NCBI GenBank assembly: GCA_965263065.1
Contig: CBDHGH010000003.1
Span: 434,001-498,000, forward strand
Direction: 5' to 3'
DNA: 64,000 nucleotides
From: TK10-74A sp965263065
GTDB lineage: Bacteria; Chloroflexota; Dehalococcoidia; Bin125
This document shows, one piece after another, positions 9,483-17,507 of this stretch. The notes under the pieces were generated by a model that made no database searches, was not told where the DNA came from, and worked only from the letters and a program-made list of their open reading frames with translations. Positions within the stretch are counted from its first letter, which is position 1; each line of letters begins with the position of its first letter. The translations under genes and the position numbers were made by a program.

Positions 9483-9552
9483 CGGGGTCTCCGTGCGCCG
9501 GCCCCATTCGTGGGGCCGGACGCCGCGCGGCTGAGCCGCTCCAGGCAGCGCG

Positions 9553-10020
9553 CTACTCCGCGGCGCCGAACTCCGAGAGCGGGTTGTCGGGGCCGTGCCC
9601 CGGCAGCCATTCGAAGAGCTGGTAGAGGACGCCGCCGGTGTCACGCGGGTGAATGAACGTCTGCCGCCATTGGCCATCCGACCAGATGCCGCGGTAGGGC
9701 TCAATGCCCATCTCCTCACGCAGGTACTCCACGGCGGCATCGATGTCCTCCACCTCGACGGTGATGTGGTGCACGCCAGCCCCGCGCGTCTCCAGGTAGC
9801 GATGCAGGAAGGAGTCGTCGCCCAGCGGGGCCAGGATCTCCACCTGGCCCTGTCCGTCCGGCATGTTGAGCAGGCCGCCGCGGAAGCCCTCGCTCGGCGA
9901 CCGGAAGGCGTGGTCGCGCTCCAGTCCGAACAGTTTCTCGTGGAACGTGATCGCCTGGTCCGCGTCTTGTACCGCGATCGAGTAGTGGTCGAATCGCACC
10001 CAGCCCAGCGACTTCGCCAT
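9553..10020 (-). CDS. VOC (glyoxalase/epimerase) family protein
   Basis: This 155-aa protein has two beta-alpha-beta-beta-beta modules of the vicinal-oxygen-chelate fold: FDHYSIAV near residue 11, then GVHHITVEVED, and TFIHPRDTGGVLYQLFEW at the end. His12, the second-module His and the C-terminal Glu in LFEW are candidate metal ligands. The layout resembles methylmalonyl-CoA epimerase, which would fit propionyl-CoA metabolism and the carboxyltransferase at the left edge, but other VOC activities are possible. GAAAGGTG precedes ATG at 10020. It lies upstream of the zinc-ribbon gene on the same strand. Confidence 0.75.
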   Translation of the reverse strand: MAKSLGWVRFDHYSIAVQDADQAITFHEKLFGLERDHAFRSPSEGFRGGLLNMPDGQGQVEILAPLGDDSFLHRYLETRGAGVHHITVEVEDIDAAVEYLREEMGIEPYRGIWSDGQWRQTFIHPRDTGGVLYQLFEWLPGHGPDNPLSEFGAAE

Positions 10021-10229
10021 GCGCACGCACCTTTCGCGGTCTTCCGGTCTTGCCATCCCGCGGTTACGGTCCGACGGGGCCGACCCGCTTTCGGCTACCG
10101 AGCGGGCTCGGCATGATGGGAGCGGCCGCCCCGTCGCCCGCATGATGCCCTCCGGCCGGAGCGCGGGTCAACGATATCGCCCCCGAGGATACTGCCCCCG
10201 GGGATATCACCCAGCGGAGATCGACGATA

Positions 10230-11243
10230 GTGAGTCCGGTGTCCAGACGCCGTGTCCTGTTCATCGCCAATCCCCGGGCGCGGGGACTGTCCGCGGGCAA
10301 GCGGCTCGATGGGGCCGTGCGCGTCGTGGCGGCGGAGGCGGGGCTGGATGCGCGCCTGGTCTGGACGCAGCGGCCCGGTGAGGCGGGGGATCTGGCCCGG
10401 GAGGCGTGCGCCGACGGCGTCGATCTGATCTTCGCCTGCGGCGGCGACGGGACGCTCAACGAGGTTCTGAACGGGCTCGATGGTGTCCCGGCGGAAGCGG
10501 GGCCTGCCGTCGGGATCGTGCCGGGGGGCACGGCCAACGTGTGGGCGCGCGAGGCCGGGATCCCGCGTCGCAGCCCGGCGGCCGCGATCCGTGCCCAGAT
10601 CGACGCCGTGGCGGTCCCGGTGGACCTGGGTCGCGTGCAGTTCGGCGTCGGCGAGGGGGCGCCGGCCGGCGGGCGCCGGTTCCTGCTGATGGTGAGTCTC
10701 GGTTTCGACGCCGCAGCCGTCGCGTCGGTCAGCCCGGCGCTCAAGCGGCGACTCGGCCAGCTGGCCTACATCTGGGCCGGGCTGCGGACCGCGTGGCGCG
10801 ACCGCGGCTTCGACATCGATCTGGAGCTGGAGGGGGACGCGCCGCAGCCGGTGCACGCGTCGATGCTGGTGGTGGGGAACACGCGCAACTACGGCGCGAT
10901 CGCCCATATCACGGCGCAGGCGTCGGTCGCCGATGGCGAGCTGGACTACGTCGCCTTCCTGGGCCACGGACTGTGGAACGCGGCGCGAATGCTGCCGCGG
11001 CTGCTGGTCCGGCGGCATCTCGGTGCGCGCGGGGTGCTGTTCCGCCGCGCGGGCTGGGGGCGCATCACGCCGGCCGCGGGCGGGCTGCTGCCGCACGTAC
11101 AACTCGACGGCGAGGTGGGGCTGGCGCCGTCGGCGGGACCGATCACGCTGACCGTCGAGGCGGGGGCGGTGCGGATGCTGGCGCCGCGGCCGGGCCGCCC
11201 CCTCTTCGGGCCGCCGCCCGCACGACCCGGGCCGCCCGGCTAG
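10230..11243 (+). CDS. Diacylglycerol/lipid kinase family protein
   Basis: This 337-aa protein has the DAGK catalytic fold. The start RRVLFIANPRA and the nucleotide motif ACGGDGTLNEVLNGL (about residues 68-82) are followed by GIVPGGTANVWARE. Members phosphorylate diacylglycerol or related lipids (YegS/DgkB type) on the inner face of the membrane, or act on sphingoid-like bases. The C-terminal beta sandwich is complete and the length is usual. It starts with GTG at 10230 and overlaps the end of recF by 4 nt on the opposite strand (11240-11243). Confidence 0.85.
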   Translation: MSPVSRRRVLFIANPRARGLSAGKRLDGAVRVVAAEAGLDARLVWTQRPGEAGDLAREACADGVDLIFACGGDGTLNEVLNGLDGVPAEAGPAVGIVPGGTANVWAREAGIPRRSPAAAIRAQIDAVAVPVDLGRVQFGVGEGAPAGGRRFLLMVSLGFDAAAVASVSPALKRRLGQLAYIWAGLRTAWRDRGFDIDLELEGDAPQPVHASMLVVGNTRNYGAIAHITAQASVADGELDYVAFLGHGLWNAARMLPRLLVRRHLGARGVLFRRAGWGRITPAAGGLLPHVQLDGEVGLAPSAGPITLTVEAGAVRMLAPRPGRPLFGPPPARPGPPG

Positions 11244-12499
11244 CCCTGAGCCAGCGCGCACAGCGCGCCCCCCACGATGCGATAGCTTCCCGCCGGCGCC
11301 GGCAGCCCCGCCGGGAGTGCGCTGGCGTCCGCCGTCGTGACCAGGAGTTGGCCGGCCGCGCCGCTCCCGCCCGGCGGGCGCAGGGTTTCGGCGAGGGCCG
11401 CCGCCGTGGTCTCGCGGCGGGCGGCGTCGAGTTCCGAGAAGAGGTCGTCGAGCAGCAGGATCGGCCCTTCCCCGGTGCGCTGTCGCAGGAGATCGGCTTC
11501 CGCCAGGCGCAGGGCCAGCGCGATCGAGCGCTGCTGGGCCCGCGAGGCGTACGTGCCGGCCGGACGGCCGTCGAGCAGCAGACCGACGTCGTCCCGCTGG
11601 GGGCCGACGAGGGTTACGCCTGCGGCGACCTCGCGCCGCCGCGCGGCCGCCATCGCGTCGCGGAGCAGGGCGCTGGCGGCGGCGGGGGTGGGATGGTCAC
11701 CGGGCGGCCAGGGAGTGGTGTGCAGAGCGGGGTGATAGCGGAGCCCCAGGGCGCCGGCGCCCGCGCTCATGCCCGGCGGCGACGTCAAGAAGCGGTGTCG
11801 CGCGGGAGCGAGCTCGGCCAGCGCCGCCACGGCCGACGCCCGGGCCGCCAGCACATCTCCGCCCGCCTCCGCCAGGACGTCGTCCCAGGGCGCGAGCTCG
11901 CCGGGCGACGAGGCGCCCTCGGCCATCCGCTTGAGCACAGCGTTGCGCTGCGTGACGGCCTTGTCGTAGCGACTGTAGGCCCGGGCGTAGCCCCGGTCCG
12001 ACTGGGCGATGAGCAGGTCCAGAAAGCGCCGGCGCCGGGAGGGTGCGCCCGTGAGGATGTCGATGTCCAGGGTCGTGAAGAGCACGGCGCTGATCTGCCC
12101 CACGACCTGCGTCGCGCGGCGGGCGATGCCGTTCAGCCGCAACCGTTTGCCCGTCAGTGGGGCGCCGGCCCGCGTGGGACGGGGGCGGCCCCCGGCGTCG
12201 GCGCGGGCGACCAGGGCGATCTCCACCTGCACCGGCCCGTCGCCGCGCTCGGCGCGCCCGGCGACCCGCGCCACCGCGGGCTCTTCGAGGCTGGCGGCGG
12301 CGAGCGCGGACCAGCCGATCATCTCCCCCTCGCTCGAGGCGCGCGGGGAGCGGGTCATTGCGAGCAGCGCGATGGCCTCCAGGAGGTTGGACTTGCCGGC
12401 GGCGTTGTCGCCGGTGAGCAGCGTCAGCCCCGGGGTGAGCGACAGCCGCAGTCGCTCGTAGGAGCGGAAACGGTCGAGCTCCAGGTCGCGCAGGTACAC
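11240..12499 (-). CDS. recF: DNA replication and repair protein RecF
   Basis: This 419-aa SMC-like ATPase shows RecF features from end to end. MYLRDLELDRFRSYE opens the protein, Walker A is GDNAAGKSN near residue 31, the signature region is SRAQQRSIALALRLAEADLL, and Walker B is PILLLDDLFSELDAARR. RecF binds gapped DNA and helps RecO/RecR load RecA. It is not next to dnaA, dnaN or gyrB. Here it is the last gene of a tight minus-strand run after selD and lhgO, with a 15-nt gap to lhgO. Confidence 0.95.
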   Translation of the reverse strand: MYLRDLELDRFRSYERLRLSLTPGLTLLTGDNAAGKSNLLEAIALLAMTRSPRASSEGEMIGWSALAAASLEEPAVARVAGRAERGDGPVQVEIALVARADAGGRPRPTRAGAPLTGKRLRLNGIARRATQVVGQISAVLFTTLDIDILTGAPSRRRRFLDLLIAQSDRGYARAYSRYDKAVTQRNAVLKRMAEGASSPGELAPWDDVLAEAGGDVLAARASAVAALAELAPARHRFLTSPPGMSAGAGALGLRYHPALHTTPWPPGDHPTPAAASALLRDAMAAARRREVAAGVTLVGPQRDDVGLLLDGRPAGTYASRAQQRSIALALRLAEADLLRQRTGEGPILLLDDLFSELDAARRETTAAALAETLRPPGGSGAAGQLLVTTADASALPAGLPAPAGSYRIVGGALCALAQG

Positions 12500-12514
12500 G
12501 GGCGGCGCCTCGGC

Positions 12515-13795
12515 TCAGCGTCCGGCGGCGGCGGGGCGCTGGGAGTGGGGGACGCGGAACCAGTCATCGGCCATCGTCGCGATCTCCTGCCCGATGCCCA
12601 GCGAGGCGGTGGCTCCCGGCGAGGGCGCGTTGAGGACGTGGATCATGCCCGACTCCGCGATCAGGCGGAAGTCATCCACGAGGCCGCCGTCGCGGTCGAG
12701 GGCCTGCGCGCGGACGCCCGCGCCGGCGCGGACGAGATCGGAGGCGCGCACGGCGGGGACGAGCGCTTGCAGCGCCGTGGTGAACGCGCGGCGGCTGGCC
12801 GAGCGATACATCTCCCCCAGGCCGGTGCGCCAGTAGCGCAGCGCCAGGCGCTGGAAGCCCGGGAAGCTGAGCGCATCCCAGACGTCCCCAACGTCGATGT
12901 CGCGCCAGCGGTAGCCCTCGCGGCGCAGCGCGAGCACGGCGTTGGGACCGGCCTCGACGGTCCCGTCGACGCGCCGCGTGAAGTGCACGCCCAGGAAGGG
13001 GAAATTGGGGTCGGGCACGGGGTAGATGAGGTTGCGTACGAGGCCCGACGCCTGCGGTCGCAGCGCGTAGTACTCGCCGCGGAAGGGGATGATGCGCAGC
13101 GTCGGCCGGAAGCCGGCGAGCTGCGCGACGCGGTCGGCCATGAGCCCGGCGCAGTTGACGAGGTGGCGCGCCTCGATCGGGCCGTCGCTGGTGTCGATGC
13201 GGAGGCCGTCGCCGTCGGGGCGCAGGCCGGTGACCTCGACGCCGGTGCGGACGACCCCACCGCGGGCTTCGACGAGCGCGCGGTAGCGCCGTGTGACGGC
13301 GTCGTAGTCGGCGATGCCCGTCGAGGGGACGTGCAGGGCGCGGACGCCGCGGGCGGCGGGCTCGAGCTCGGCGAGTTCTTCGGCGCCGATCTCGCGGATG
13401 CCGGGCACGCCGTTGGCTTGACCGCGTTCGGCCAGCGCGCGCAGGCGGCCGGTCTGGGACTCGTCGGTCGCCACGACCACCTTGCCGCAGCGCTCGTGGG
13501 GGATGTCGTGCTCCCGGCAGAACTCCAGCATCTGCTCGGCCCCGCGCACGGCGAGCCGGGCCTTGGCGGAGCCGGGCCGATAGTAGAGGCCGCTGTGGAT
13601 TACGCCGCTGTTGTGGCCCGTCTGGTGCTGACCGACGTCGGACTCCTTCTCTATCACGACGACGGACAGCCCGGCGAAGCGCTCGACCAGGGCGAGGGCG
13701 GTGGCCAGCCCAATGATGCCGCCGCCGATGACGGCGACGTCGCAAGGAGTCGCGCCGGGGGAGGCTGGGCCGCGGGGGGAGGTCGCCGTGTCCAT
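12515..13795 (-). CDS. lhgO: L-2-hydroxyglutarate oxidase
   Basis: This 426-aa FAD-dependent oxidoreductase of the DAO superfamily has the dinucleotide motif VIGGGIIGLATA near residue 22. The family hallmark GHNSGVIHSGLYYRPGS follows, then HLVNCAGLMAD and PNFPFLGVHFTRR. LhgO/L2HGDH oxidises L-2-hydroxyglutarate to 2-oxoglutarate, passing electrons to oxygen or the quinone pool, and clears a wasteful metabolite. It lies 46 nt after selD and 15 nt before recF on the same strand. The match is clear throughout, and the length is typical. Confidence 0.92.
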   Translation of the reverse strand: MDTATSPRGPASPGATPCDVAVIGGGIIGLATALALVERFAGLSVVVIEKESDVGQHQTGHNSGVIHSGLYYRPGSAKARLAVRGAEQMLEFCREHDIPHERCGKVVVATDESQTGRLRALAERGQANGVPGIREIGAEELAELEPAARGVRALHVPSTGIADYDAVTRRYRALVEARGGVVRTGVEVTGLRPDGDGLRIDTSDGPIEARHLVNCAGLMADRVAQLAGFRPTLRIIPFRGEYYALRPQASGLVRNLIYPVPDPNFPFLGVHFTRRVDGTVEAGPNAVLALRREGYRWRDIDVGDVWDALSFPGFQRLALRYWRTGLGEMYRSASRRAFTTALQALVPAVRASDLVRAGAGVRAQALDRDGGLVDDFRLIAESGMIHVLNAPSPGATASLGIGQEIATMADDWFRVPHSQRPAAAGR

Positions 13796-13841
13796 GCGGG
13801 AATCCTACCGGCACGGCGGGTGGGCGGCGCGGGATGTGCGC

Positions 13842-14909
13842 TCAGTTCGTGACCCGGACGCCTGCGTCCGCCGCGTCGGCGGCCGGGACGACGGTCCCCA
13901 CGCGCCAGTTCTCGACGCCCGCCGCCAGGAGCCGCGCGGCCAGTTCGGCGGCGGCGGACTCCGGCAGGACGATGAGCAGGCCCCCGGTGGTCTGCGGGTC
14001 GTAGAGCAGGGTGTCCTCCAGTCGCGTGAGCGGACGGGCGGCACCGACGCGCGCGGCGAAGTAGTCGCGGTTGCGCGTCTGGCCGGCCGTATCGAGGTCG
14101 AGCGCGACGCAGGCCTCGAGGCCGGGCATGGCGGGCAGCGCGCCGAGCGAGAGCTCGACGCCGACGCCGCTGTTGGTCGCGACTTCGACGCCGTGCCCGG
14201 CGAGGCCGAAGCCGGTGATGTCGGTGAGGGCGTGCACCGGCAGCGCGCGCGCCACCTCGGCCGCCAGCTTGTTCAGGGTCGACATCTGCGCGACGGCGAT
14301 CGCCTCGTGCGCCGCCGAGGCTTTCCCGTCGCGGATCGCGTTGAGCAACACCCCCGTGCCGAGCGGCTTCGTCAGCAGGATGGCGTCGCCGGGCTCCGCG
14401 CGGCCGTTGCTGAGCACGGCGTCCGGGTGTACGAGCCCCGTGACGCAGAGGCCGTACTTGGGCTCTCGATCGATGATCGTGTGGCCCCCCGCGACGGCGC
14501 CCCCGGCTTCGCGCACCTTGCTCGCGCCCCCTTCGAGCACGGCGACGATCGTCTCCACCGGCAGGTCGCTGGGGAACGCGGCGATGTTGAGGGCGAAGAG
14601 CACGTCGGCGCCCATGGCGTAAATGTCGTTGAGGGCGTTGGCCCCGGCGATCTGCCCGTACTGGAACGGGTCATCGACGGTGGGGGCGAAGAAGTCGAGC
14701 GTCTGCACGATCGCCTGGTCGGCGTTGAGCCGGTACACGGCCGCATCGTCGGCCTGGTGCAGGCCGACCAGCAGCTCGGGATGCTCATGCTGCGGAAACT
14801 GATGTCCAAGCGCGCGCACGACCTGCGCGAGGGCCGCCGGCCCGTACTTCGACGCTCAACCGCCGCAGGTCGCGAGGTCGGTCAGCCGGATCTTCTCGTG
14901 CTGGGCCAC
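13842..14909 (-). CDS. selD: Selenide, water dikinase (SelD), selenocysteine-containing
   Basis: SelD makes selenophosphate from selenide and ATP for Sec-tRNA and selenouridine synthesis. The coding frame runs from GTG at 14909, with AGGAGG 5 nt upstream, through an in-frame TGA at 14858-14856. The reading is RLTDLATCGG-Sec18-ASK21YGP. The UGA falls exactly where the catalytic Cys/Sec of SelD lies (Cys17 of E. coli), and Lys21 matches the essential Lys20. A stop-aware gene caller would wrongly start at 14819. The rest (ADDAAVY, GGHTIID, DITGFGLAGH, DPQTTGGLL) is standard SelD, 355 aa. The neighbours lhgO and recF are downstream. Confidence 0.93.
14825..14855 (-). promoter_or_regulatory. Bacterial SECIS-like stem-loop after the selD UGA
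   Basis: The mRNA just 3' of the UGA can fold into a hairpin. GCG and CGA pair with UCG and CGC around a bulged U, and an apical GGGCC/GGCCC stem with loop GGC begins 12 nt after the UGA. Bacterial SECIS elements are hairpins directly downstream of the UGA, with the apical loop about 16-37 nt away, and are read by SelB. The position fits. Loop bases needed for SelB vary between lineages, so this is a structural prediction. Confidence 0.7.
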
Positions 14910-14995
14910 CGCCACCTCCTTCCCGGCACACGCGTGCGGGTCGCACGACCCGGGGAGGACGCCCAGCATACCGGGCAGTCGGCGCCGGGGCGGAG

Positions 14996-16168
14996 TTACG
15001 CGTCGTCCAGGGCGGCGCGGGCGATCATCTCCAGCCCGCGCGGCGTGATGGGCGGGTTGGCCAGGGGGCCGCGGACGTCGCGGTAGTAGCGCTCCAGCGG
15101 CTCGCTGCGCTGGAACGAGACCCCGCCGACCACCCGCATGCAGCGATCGACGATCGCCACGGCGAGGTCCGTGACGCGCAGCTTCGCGGCCGCGACGCGC
15201 GGCGCCAGCCGGGTGCGCTCGGCGCCGCCGCCGGCCGCGTCCCAGGCCTCGGCGGCGCCGAACAGCACGGCCTGCGCGGTGAAGACATCGGCATCAATGC
15301 GGCCGATCTCGTGCCGGACGTAGGGCAGCGTGGCGATCGGCGCGCCCAGGCCGGTGGGCCGTCGGGTGCGCGCAAACTCGACGGTGTAGTCGCGCGCCGC
15401 CTCGGCGACGCCCAGGCTCGCGGCGGAGACGAGCAGCGCGAACCAGGCGAAGTCGTGGTGGGCCTGCCCGCGCTCGCCGGGCGCGTGGCGCACGAGGAAG
15501 TCGCCGGCCTCGACGGGCGTGTCCTCGAAGTAGACATCGTGCGAGCCGGTGCCGCGCATGCCCAGCGCATCCCACGTTTCGGCGACACGGATGCCGCCGC
15601 GGTCGCGCGGGATGATGGCGCGGCCGAGTTCGTTGCTGCCGTCGTCGAAGCGGGCGGCGGTAAGGAAGTGGGCCAGCACGGGCGCGAGCGTGGAGAAGGT
15701 CTTGCGGCCGTTCAGCCGCCAGCGCCCGTCGCCGTCGGGACGGAAGGCGGAGGCGGGCAGCCCGCCGCCCTGGAACGACCCGAGTTCCGGCTCCGTCACG
15801 ACGGAGTTGATCGTCGCGCCATCGCGCACGACCGACTCGAAGACGCGCACGCGGAGATGCGCCGGCCAGGAGGGCCGCGCTACTTCTTGGCCCACCGTCA
15901 TCAGGTGCATGCCCACGCCGTAGGCGGTGGAGCCGTCGGCGCGGGCGATCGCGCGCTGGGCATAGACGATGTCGGTCAGTCCATGGCCGCCCCCGCCGAT
16001 CTCCGCGGGCAGCGGCGCGGCCATATAGCCGATATCGCGCAGCGCTTCGAAGTTCTCGAAGAAGAACCCGCCGCTGCGGTCGAGTTCCGCCGCTCGCTCC
16101 GCGAAGCCGGGAAGGAGAGGCGCGATCGCGTCGAGCAGGCGCGTTTGGGAGGCGGTCTTGGCGTGCAT
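14996..16168 (-). CDS. Acyl-CoA dehydrogenase family protein
   Basis: This 390-aa flavoprotein belongs to the acyl-CoA dehydrogenase superfamily. The N-terminal helical domain contains DIGYMAAPLPAEIGG, the central beta domain WRLNGRKTFSTLAPVL and GMRGTGSHDVYFEDTPV, and the C-terminal helical bundle CMRVVGGVSFQRSEPLERYYRDVR. These enzymes oxidise acyl-CoA with FAD, but the subgroup with this last motif also includes flavin monooxygenase-like members, so the exact reaction is open. It lies 86 nt upstream of selD and 70 nt downstream of a second family member, suggesting co-transcription of the pair. Confidence 0.88.
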   Translation of the reverse strand: MHAKTASQTRLLDAIAPLLPGFAERAAELDRSGGFFFENFEALRDIGYMAAPLPAEIGGGGHGLTDIVYAQRAIARADGSTAYGVGMHLMTVGQEVARPSWPAHLRVRVFESVVRDGATINSVVTEPELGSFQGGGLPASAFRPDGDGRWRLNGRKTFSTLAPVLAHFLTAARFDDGSNELGRAIIPRDRGGIRVAETWDALGMRGTGSHDVYFEDTPVEAGDFLVRHAPGERGQAHHDFAWFALLVSAASLGVAEAARDYTVEFARTRRPTGLGAPIATLPYVRHEIGRIDADVFTAQAVLFGAAEAWDAAGGGAERTRLAPRVAAAKLRVTDLAVAIVDRCMRVVGGVSFQRSEPLERYYRDVRGPLANPPITPRGLEMIARAALDDA

Positions 16169-16238
16169 CGGCGTTCAGTCTACGGGTGTGTCGTCGTGAC
16201 GGCGGCAAGGCCGGCATCGGACGGCTGGGGCCGGACCC

Positions 16239-17441
16239 TCACGGCGAGAAGTCCCCCAGGCTGTGGCGTGCGCTCATCGCGCGCAGCCGGGCGAGGCCGC
16301 CGCCCGACTCGCGCAGCACCCGCAGTTCCCGGAACCAGCGCTCCAGCGGGAGGTCGGCACTGAGCGCCGGAGGCCCAATTGCGCCGATCGTCGCGTCAAC
16401 GACCTGCTCGGCGGTCTGCTGCGCCACGAGCCGGGCTGCGGCGGCCGTCGCGGCGCCGACGGCGTCGCGGGAGAGGGCGGCGGCGGCCCGCAGACTGGCG
16501 TCGGCATCGGCGAGGGCCCAGCGCGTGGACTCGGACTCGCCGGCGCGGGCTCGCTCCCGCAGCATCGATCGGGCGGCCCGGCCGACACCCGTCAGTTGCG
16601 CCGCGAGGCAGGCGTCGTGCCGGGCGTGTGCGTCCGGCGCGATCACCGGCCCGTCGCCGAGCTGGTTCTCGCTGGGGAGCCGCAGATTGCTGAGATTGAG
16701 CTCCTGCGTGTCGCGCCCCGTGGCCAGCGTGGGATAGGGCCGCCAGCGCTGGAAGCCGGCGCGCTCCGTCTCGACGATGAAGCAGGCGGCGCCCAAGGGC
16801 TGCCCCGACTCATCCTCGGCGCGGGCGTAGACCACGCCGAAGTCGGCGACGCCGGCCTCGCCGTCGCGACCGGCGTCCGCCACGAAGAGCTTCGTCCCGT
16901 CCAGCAGCCAGCCGCTGGACGTGCGCCGCGCGCGGATGCGCAGCCCGCCGCCGGCATCGCTCTCGGTTGGCGCGCCGAGCCAGGGGTCGTGCAGACCGAC
17001 GAAGCAGCGTCGCTCGCCGCGTAGCAGGGGCAGCAGGAAGCGCTGCTGCTGCTCGGCCGTGCCTGCGTAGAGGGCGGGTGGCGCCTGCGGGCCGAAGAGG
17101 CCGTAGCCGGGCGCCAGCACGCCCGCCCGATGCTGGGCCAGGTCTTCCAGGACGACCGCCCGGGTCACGCCGTCGATTGGGGGTCCGCCCAGCGCCTCCG
17201 GCTCACGCAGCAGGGACAGGCCCATGGCGGCGACCTTGGGGCGGAGGCCGGCGGCGACCTCGGGCGGGAGCGCGAAGCTGTTGGGGTCGATGCGCTTCTC
17301 CCAGAGCCACAGTTCGCGGCGGACGAAGCGGCGCACAGCCTCGCGCAGGAGGCGGCGTTCTTCCGGCGATCGGCCCTCGGGCGCTCGGTCCACCGGCGTG
17401 GGCGGTTGCGTCGGCGCTGCGCTCACAATCCCCTTCTCCAT
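16239..17441 (-). CDS. Acyl-CoA dehydrogenase family protein
   Basis: This 400-aa second acyl-CoA dehydrogenase homologue is only distantly similar to its neighbour. It has the N-terminal helical domain (RRLLREAVRRFVRRELWLWEK), FVGLHDPWLGAPTESDAGGG in place of the usual flavin-binding segment, and WLLDGTKLFVADAG. The C-terminus contains RWFRELRVLRESGG. FAD-dependent acyl-CoA oxidation is the family role. ATG at 17441 has no ribosome site; GTG at 17426 is preceded by GGAG 9 nt upstream and may be the true start. The gene diverges from livK across a palindrome-bearing spacer. Confidence 0.8.
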   Translation of the reverse strand: MEKGIVSAAPTQPPTPVDRAPEGRSPEERRLLREAVRRFVRRELWLWEKRIDPNSFALPPEVAAGLRPKVAAMGLSLLREPEALGGPPIDGVTRAVVLEDLAQHRAGVLAPGYGLFGPQAPPALYAGTAEQQQRFLLPLLRGERRCFVGLHDPWLGAPTESDAGGGLRIRARRTSSGWLLDGTKLFVADAGRDGEAGVADFGVVYARAEDESGQPLGAACFIVETERAGFQRWRPYPTLATGRDTQELNLSNLRLPSENQLGDGPVIAPDAHARHDACLAAQLTGVGRAARSMLRERARAGESESTRWALADADASLRAAAALSRDAVGAATAAAARLVAQQTAEQVVDATIGAIGPPALSADLPLERWFRELRVLRESGGGLARLRAMSARHSLGDFSP

Positions 17442-17461
17442 GCACTATTCTCTGAATCTAA

Positions 17462-17479
17462 CCGATGATCGGACCGATC
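17462..17479. promoter_or_regulatory. Overlapping palindromes in a divergent promoter region
   Basis: The 66-nt spacer between the divergent acyl-CoA dehydrogenase gene and livK contains two overlapping inverted repeats: CCGATGATCGG (17462-17472) and GATCGGACCGATC (17467-17479). Perfect dyads at the centre of a divergent spacer are typical operators for TetR- or GntR-type regulators. No regulator gene is adjacent, so the binding protein is unknown. Confidence 0.5.
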
Positions 17480-17507
17480 CAAGTCGTACCAGATAGGGAG
17501 GACGAAC

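Noticed and set aside
10406..13852. A 1148-codon plus-strand open frame over recF and lhgO
   Set aside because: It has low-complexity Arg/Gly/Ala composition and lies opposite two recognised genes.
14819..14819. ATG-proximal GTG start of selD at 14819
   Set aside because: It would remove the catalytic segment of SelD; the frame continues upstream through TGA to a GTG with a strong ribosome site.
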